From contig CAIYQF010000373.1 in assembly GCA_903928325.1 (NCBI GenBank), forward strand, positions 1 through 9,985: a stretch of DNA of 9,985 bases, given 5' to 3'. Within the stretch, counting starts at the first letter, position 1. Every line of letters starts with the position of its first letter. The notes beneath the pieces were generated by a model that saw only the letters and a program-made list of their open reading frames with translations, was not told where the DNA came from and ran no database searches. The stretch comes from an uncultured beta proteobacterium. GTDB lineage: Bacteria; Pseudomonadota; Gammaproteobacteria; Burkholderiales; Burkholderiaceae_C. Below, piece after piece: positions 7,188-9,985 of the stretch. A program made the position numbers and the translations under genes.

Positions 7188-7230
7188 GAAGTCGTCTCGG
7201 GCTATACGCCCCAGACGACTTCTTTGTTTT
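7188..7230 (+). terminator. Rho-independent terminator after the TctC-like gene
   Basis: GAAGTCGTCT (7188-7197) and AGACGACTTC (7213-7222) form a perfect 10-bp stem. After one C-C mismatch, GGGC/GCCC adds 4 bp with a TATAC loop, and TTTGTTTT (7223-7230) follows. It acts on the + strand, starting 37 bases after the receptor stop. Opposite-strand transcripts get no T-tract, so it is one-directional. It overlaps the 3' end of the DUF1840 gene from 7202. Confidence 0.85.
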
Positions 7231-7534
7231 CGGCCTGGCAACGCTGCAGCATCTGGATAAAAGGCAGGCTGCGCTGGCGCAGACCCACGGCGGGCGCGGC
7301 GGGGGGGAGTTGGCCGTTCTCGCGAGCCAAAACGGCTTGCTCGGCACGGACCTGTTCTTCCAAAGCGACCGCCTGCTGCAAAGCAACCACGGCGCCTGCC
7401 ATGTCTTGCGGCGACAAAATACCTTGTTTGAGCTGCGACGGGTCGCTCTTGCCAATGATTTTGAGAATGGCTTCACCGTTGGCCTGCAACATAATCAAGT
7501 CACCGATCACCTTGGATTTGAATTTATAGATCAT
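7202..7534 (-). CDS. DUF1840 family small protein
   Basis: This 110-residue protein matches my memory of the DUF1840 family: it begins MIYKFKSKVIGDLIMLQANG, has the IIGK motif near residue 28, contains LSPQDMAGAVVALQQAV, and ends LPFIQMLQRCQAENKEVVWGV. The function is unknown; the family is found in betaproteobacteria and some relatives. No signal peptide or membrane segment is seen, so it is probably cytoplasmic. An in-frame ATG exists at 7615, but those extra residues would overlap the divergent neighbour and the family begins MIYKFKSK, so the ATG at 7534 is chosen. A clear Shine-Dalgarno is not visible. The region around residues 65-78 has a proline/alanine-rich stretch, encoded partly by seven C's in a row. 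The last codons and the stop lie inside the opposite-strand terminator hairpin. Confidence 0.82.
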   Translation of the reverse strand: MIYKFKSKVIGDLIMLQANGEAILKIIGKSDPSQLKQGILSPQDMAGAVVALQQAVALEEQVRAEQAVLARENGQLPPAAPAVGLRQRSLPFIQMLQRCQAENKEVVWGV

Positions 7535-7585
7535 GGTGCGCCCAGCATACGCCAACTCGCTTACCCTTCCATTCCCCGTCACACC
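7535..7585. promoter_or_regulatory. Short divergent intergenic region
   Basis: This 51-bp gap separates the start codons of the DUF1840 gene on - and the PHA_gran_rgn gene on +. It, or the flanking coding ends, should carry the start signals of both. I see no convincing -35/-10 pair or Shine-Dalgarno on either strand, so only the position supports a regulatory role. Confidence 0.35.
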
Positions 7586-7897
7586 ATGCCGACCCTTGTT
7601 ATTCATCGCGAACACCTTCTCGAATTTGTTGACGCGCGGGCATTAGCTTTCGACTGGGCAGCACAGGCCCAAAGGGATTGGGGCATGCAAGTCAGCTTTA
7701 TCCAGGGGAATAACCTAGAGGGAGTGCCTGATACGGTGGAGTTTCACCGTGCTGGGGTTCGGGGCAGTTTGCTGGTTGATGCAAAGCAATTCGTATTACG
7801 TGCTGAGTTGGGTTTTTTTCTGGGCAGCTTTAAAGAGCAGGTCGAAGCCCAAATCATCCAAAACTTGGACAACCGTCTGGCGCAAGCCAGACCATAA
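7586..7897 (+). CDS. PHA_gran_rgn family small protein (putative polyhydroxyalkanoic acid system protein)
   Basis: This 103-residue protein resembles the small family annotated as putative polyhydroxyalkanoic acid system proteins (PHA_gran_rgn). Members typically begin MPTxxIxREH and carry a hydrophobic middle stretch with Gly-Phe-x-Leu-Gly. Here the start is MPTLVIHREHLLEFVDARAL, the middle has FHRAGVRGSLLVDAKQFVLR, then LGFFLGSFKEQVEAQIIQNL. The family is found near polyhydroxyalkanoate granule genes in some proteobacteria, but the biochemical role is not known. No phasin, synthase or depolymerase is near, so a PHA link is untested here. The reading frame continues upstream across the divergent DUF1840 gene; the ATG at 7586 matches the family start, though no Shine-Dalgarno is seen. 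No signal peptide is apparent. Confidence 0.75.
   Translation: MPTLVIHREHLLEFVDARALAFDWAAQAQRDWGMQVSFIQGNNLEGVPDTVEFHRAGVRGSLLVDAKQFVLRAELGFFLGSFKEQVEAQIIQNLDNRLAQARP
7875..7892 (+). other. Small hairpin at the end of the PHA_gran_rgn gene
   Basis: GTCTGGC (7875-7881) and GCCAGAC (7886-7892) form a perfect 7-bp stem around a GCAA tetraloop of the stable GNRA type. It ends 2 bases before the stop codon at 7895. There is no T-tract, so it is not a standard terminator; it may stabilise the mRNA or may be chance in coding sequence. Confidence 0.4.
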
Positions 7898-7952
7898 CCG
7901 GGCTCACCGATAATCTATAGGCATTTACCCGCCACCCATTCGATTCCCATTG

Positions 7953-9365
7953 ATGAAACCCTCTCGCATGAAACCCGTGATTCTTTGTGGAGGCTCTGGC
8001 ACCCGCCTTTGGCCGCTGAGCCGCAAGAGCCTGCCCAAGCAGTTTGTGCCCTTGATTGACGGCAAAAGCCTGCTGGGTCTGACGGTTGAGCGCTTGGCGC
8101 ACATCAACCCCGCCATGGTGTGCGTTGCCGCCGACGAGCACCGTTTTTTGGTCGCCCAAACCCTGCTCGACGCGCAAGTCAGCGGCCAGGTAATTTTGGA
8201 GCCCTCGCCCCGCAACACGGCAGCGGCCATGGTCTTGGCGGCTCTGGGCGCAAAAGCAGACGAGTTGCTCTTGTTTTGCCCGGCTGACCACCATATTCCC
8301 GATGCCTTGGCCTTTGCGGCGATGGTGGAGCAGGGACGCGCTGCCGCGCAGGGGGGCGCCATCGTCACGTTTGGCGTGACGCCGAGCTTTCCCAGCACGG
8401 CCTATGGCTATATCGCGCAGGGCGCTGCGCGCGAAGACGGCGCATGGGCGGTAGAGCGGTTTATCGAAAAACCGCAAGCCCAAGCGGCGCAGGATTTGCT
8501 GCGTGAAGGCCATGTGCTGTGGAATGGCGGCATCTTCTTGTGCAAGGCAGAGGTCTTGTTGCAAGCCATGCAGCGCCATGCCCCTGATATCGCCAAGGCG
8601 TGCGCCGACGCCTGGGCTGCGGCCACCACGGACCAGTTGGGCGGACAAAGGTTTATCCGGCCCGATGCAGCGCTTTTTAACGCCTGCCGCTCCCAAAGCA
8701 TCGATTACGCCGTCATGGAGCACCATGACAATGTGGCCGTGCTGCCTTTTAACGGCGCATGGAGCGACGTAGGCAGCTGGAACGCGGTGGCAGAGTTGGC
8801 TGCGCCAGACAGACAAGGCGACAGCGCCAACGCCCACCACCTCAAAGCCGAAAACACCTACATCCATGCGGCTGGGCGCAGGCCCGTGGTGGCACTGGGA
8901 ACCCGCAATATGCTCATCATCGACACGCCAGATGCTTTGCTGGTGGCCGACGTTGGTCAAGCCGAAGCGGTTAAGGAAGTGGTGGCCATGCTCGAGTCCT
9001 TGGATGCGTCGCAGGCACTGCAACACCGGCGCGTTGCCAGACCCTGGGGCTGGTACGAAAGCATCGATGTGGGCCCACGCCACCAGGTCAAACGCATAGG
9101 TGTCAACCCAGGGGCTAGCTTGTCGCTTCAAATGCACCACCACCGTGCCGAACACTGGATTGTGGTCCGGGGCACCGCCGAAGTGACCAATGGGGACTCG
9201 GTGCGCATTCTCAGCGAAAACGAGAGCACCTATATCCCCTTGGGCCAGACCCACAGGCTTGTCAACCCGGGCAAAGTGGCGCTGGAGATCATCGAAGTCC
9301 AAAGCGGCTCTTACCTCGGTGAGGACGATATCGTTCGTTTCGAAGACCATTACGGCAGAACTTGA
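7953..9365 (+). CDS. manC: Mannose-1-phosphate guanylyltransferase / mannose-6-phosphate isomerase (bifunctional)
   Basis: This 470-residue cytoplasmic enzyme makes GDP-mannose from mannose-1-phosphate and GTP, and in bifunctional members also interconverts fructose-6- and mannose-6-phosphate. The N-terminal nucleotidyltransferase has GGSGTRLWPLSR (13-24) with K29, EPSPRNTA (83-90), CPADHH (109-114), FIEKP (170-174) and the GAWSDVGSW loop (268-276). The C-terminal type II isomerase cupin has a metal site Q393, H395, E400 in LQMHHHRAEHW, and H434 in IPLGQTHRL. The length is typical of ManC/AlgA/XanB proteins (about 470-480). Start choice is open: ATGAAACCC occurs at 7953 and again at 7968, and neither has a clear Shine-Dalgarno; I use the first. 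It is 10 bp from gmd and probably co-transcribed with it. The chain is intact with no sign of frameshift. Confidence 0.93.
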   Translation: MKPSRMKPVILCGGSGTRLWPLSRKSLPKQFVPLIDGKSLLGLTVERLAHINPAMVCVAADEHRFLVAQTLLDAQVSGQVILEPSPRNTAAAMVLAALGAKADELLLFCPADHHIPDALAFAAMVEQGRAAAQGGAIVTFGVTPSFPSTAYGYIAQGAAREDGAWAVERFIEKPQAQAAQDLLREGHVLWNGGIFLCKAEVLLQAMQRHAPDIAKACADAWAAATTDQLGGQRFIRPDAALFNACRSQSIDYAVMEHHDNVAVLPFNGAWSDVGSWNAVAELAAPDRQGDSANAHHLKAENTYIHAAGRRPVVALGTRNMLIIDTPDALLVADVGQAEAVKEVVAMLESLDASQALQHRRVARPWGWYESIDVGPRHQVKRIGVNPGASLSLQMHHHRAEHWIVVRGTAEVTNGDSVRILSENESTYIPLGQTHRLVNPGKVALEIIEVQSGSYLGEDDIVRFEDHYGRT

Positions 9366-9375
9366 TTCTCTATTT

Positions 9376-9985
9376 ATGAACACAAAAGTTGCACTCATCA
9401 CCGGCATAACGGGTCAAGACGGCTCGTATTTGGCCGAGTTTTTATTGGAAAAAGGCTACGTGGTGCACGGCATCAAGCGCCGCGCCAGTTCGTTCAACAC
9501 CCAACGCGTGGACCACATCTACCAAGACCCCCATGTGGACAACGCCAACTTCAAGCTCCACTACGGCGACCTGAGCGACACCAGCAACCTGGTGCGCATC
9601 CTGCAAGAAACCCAGCCCGACGAGGTGTACAACCTGGGCGCGCAAAGCCATGTGGCGGTCAGTTTTGAGAGCCCCGAATATACGGCGGATGTAGACGGCA
9701 TGGGTACGCTGCGCCTGTTAGAGGCCATCCGCATCCTGGGCTTGGAGAAGAAAACCCGCTTTTACCAAGCCAGCACCAGCGAGCTGTACGGTCTGGTGCA
9801 GGAAACCCCGCAAAGAGAAACCACCCCGTTTTACCCTCGCAGCCCCTATGCCGTGGCCAAGATGTACGCCTACTGGATCACGGTCAACTACCGCGAGGCC
9901 TATGGCATTTACGCCTGCAACGGCATCTTGTTCAACCACGAGAGCCCGCGCCGGGGCGAAACTTTCGTCACCCGCAAGATCACCC
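9376..9985 (+). CDS. gmd: GDP-mannose 4,6-dehydratase (3' end missing)
   Basis: The first 203 residues of a short-chain dehydrogenase/reductase-type enzyme that converts GDP-mannose to GDP-4-keto-6-deoxymannose, the branch point to GDP-fucose, GDP-rhamnose and related sugars. The start ATG at 9376 is followed by the NADP-binding GITGQDGSY (residues 10-18). KRRASSFNTQR (34-44), YGDLSDTSNL and YNLGAQSHV match the family. Catalytic residues T134 and E136 (in STSELYG) and Y158 and K162 (in YAVAK) are all visible, offset by two from the E. coli numbering as I recall it. FNHESPRRGETFVTRKI closes the fragment, and about half the protein remains outside. No Shine-Dalgarno is seen in the 10-bp gap after manC, so coupling to manC is likely. 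The downstream genes, outside the window, would show which sugar is made. Confidence 0.96.
   Translation, partial: MNTKVALITGITGQDGSYLAEFLLEKGYVVHGIKRRASSFNTQRVDHIYQDPHVDNANFKLHYGDLSDTSNLVRILQETQPDEVYNLGAQSHVAVSFESPEYTADVDGMGTLRLLEAIRILGLEKKTRFYQASTSELYGLVQETPQRETTPFYPRSPYAVAKMYAYWITVNYREAYGIYACNGILFNHESPRRGETFVTRKIT

Noticed and set aside
7301..7307. Run of seven G (C on the coding strand) in the DUF1840 gene as a phase-variable tract
   Set aside because: Seven bases is short, the frame is intact, and such Pro/Gly-coding runs are common in GC-rich genomes.
7812..7818. Run of T in the PHA_gran_rgn gene as a slippage or frameshift site
   Set aside because: It codes a conserved Gly-Phe-Phe-Leu-Gly stretch in an intact frame, and no overlapping frame continues with meaningful sequence.
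7909..7914. GATAAT as a -10 element for manC
   Set aside because: The hexamer is close to consensus, but no -35-like sequence lies 16-18 bases upstream, so a promoter cannot be supported.
7854..9407. 517-codon - strand open frame opposite manC
   Set aside because: manC shows all motifs of its family; the opposite frame runs past both ends of the gene without any motif, as expected for a GC-rich shadow.

Overview
The window looks like chromosome of a moderately GC-rich betaproteobacterium, most likely in the order Burkholderiales (Comamonadaceae-like). This rests on the gene content seen here: a LIV-type ABC operon carrying a PaaK-like gene, an orphan Bug/TctC receptor, a DUF1840 protein and a PHA_gran_rgn protein, a mix I associate with that order. 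No database search was run, so the lineage is an inference.

Left part (1-7150, all on +): a branched-chain-amino-acid-type ABC importer in the order ATPase LivG (5' end outside the window), permease LivH, permease LivM, periplasmic binding protein, ATPase LivF. It is followed closely by a PaaK/ANL-superfamily acyl-CoA ligase-like protein and a Bug/TctC periplasmic receptor. Gaps are short and the only convincing intrinsic terminator follows the TctC gene, so these genes may form one transcription unit ending at about 7230. The ligase-like gene suggests import of a carboxylate, possibly aromatic, followed by CoA activation, but the substrate cannot be read from the sequence. The ligase-like protein lacks the usual ANL P-loop. 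The binding-protein/LivF junction carries two strong hairpins that cannot both form in full.

Middle (7188-7897): two small divergent genes, a DUF1840 protein on - and a PHA_gran_rgn protein on +, separated by 51 bp. The TctC terminator hairpin lies partly inside the 3' end of the DUF1840 gene, so a single sequence serves as both protein code and opposite-strand terminator.

Right part (7953-9985, +): bifunctional mannose-1-phosphate guanylyltransferase/mannose-6-phosphate isomerase (manC), then GDP-mannose 4,6-dehydratase (gmd), cut by the window edge. Together they make GDP-mannose and GDP-4-keto-6-deoxymannose, and probably open a surface-polysaccharide cluster (capsule, O-antigen or exopolysaccharide) continuing to the right.

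No rRNA, tRNA, CRISPR array, insertion sequence or phage gene was recognised. No wholly new system is evident; the best leads are the paired hairpins, the terminator/coding overlap and the unusual ligase.
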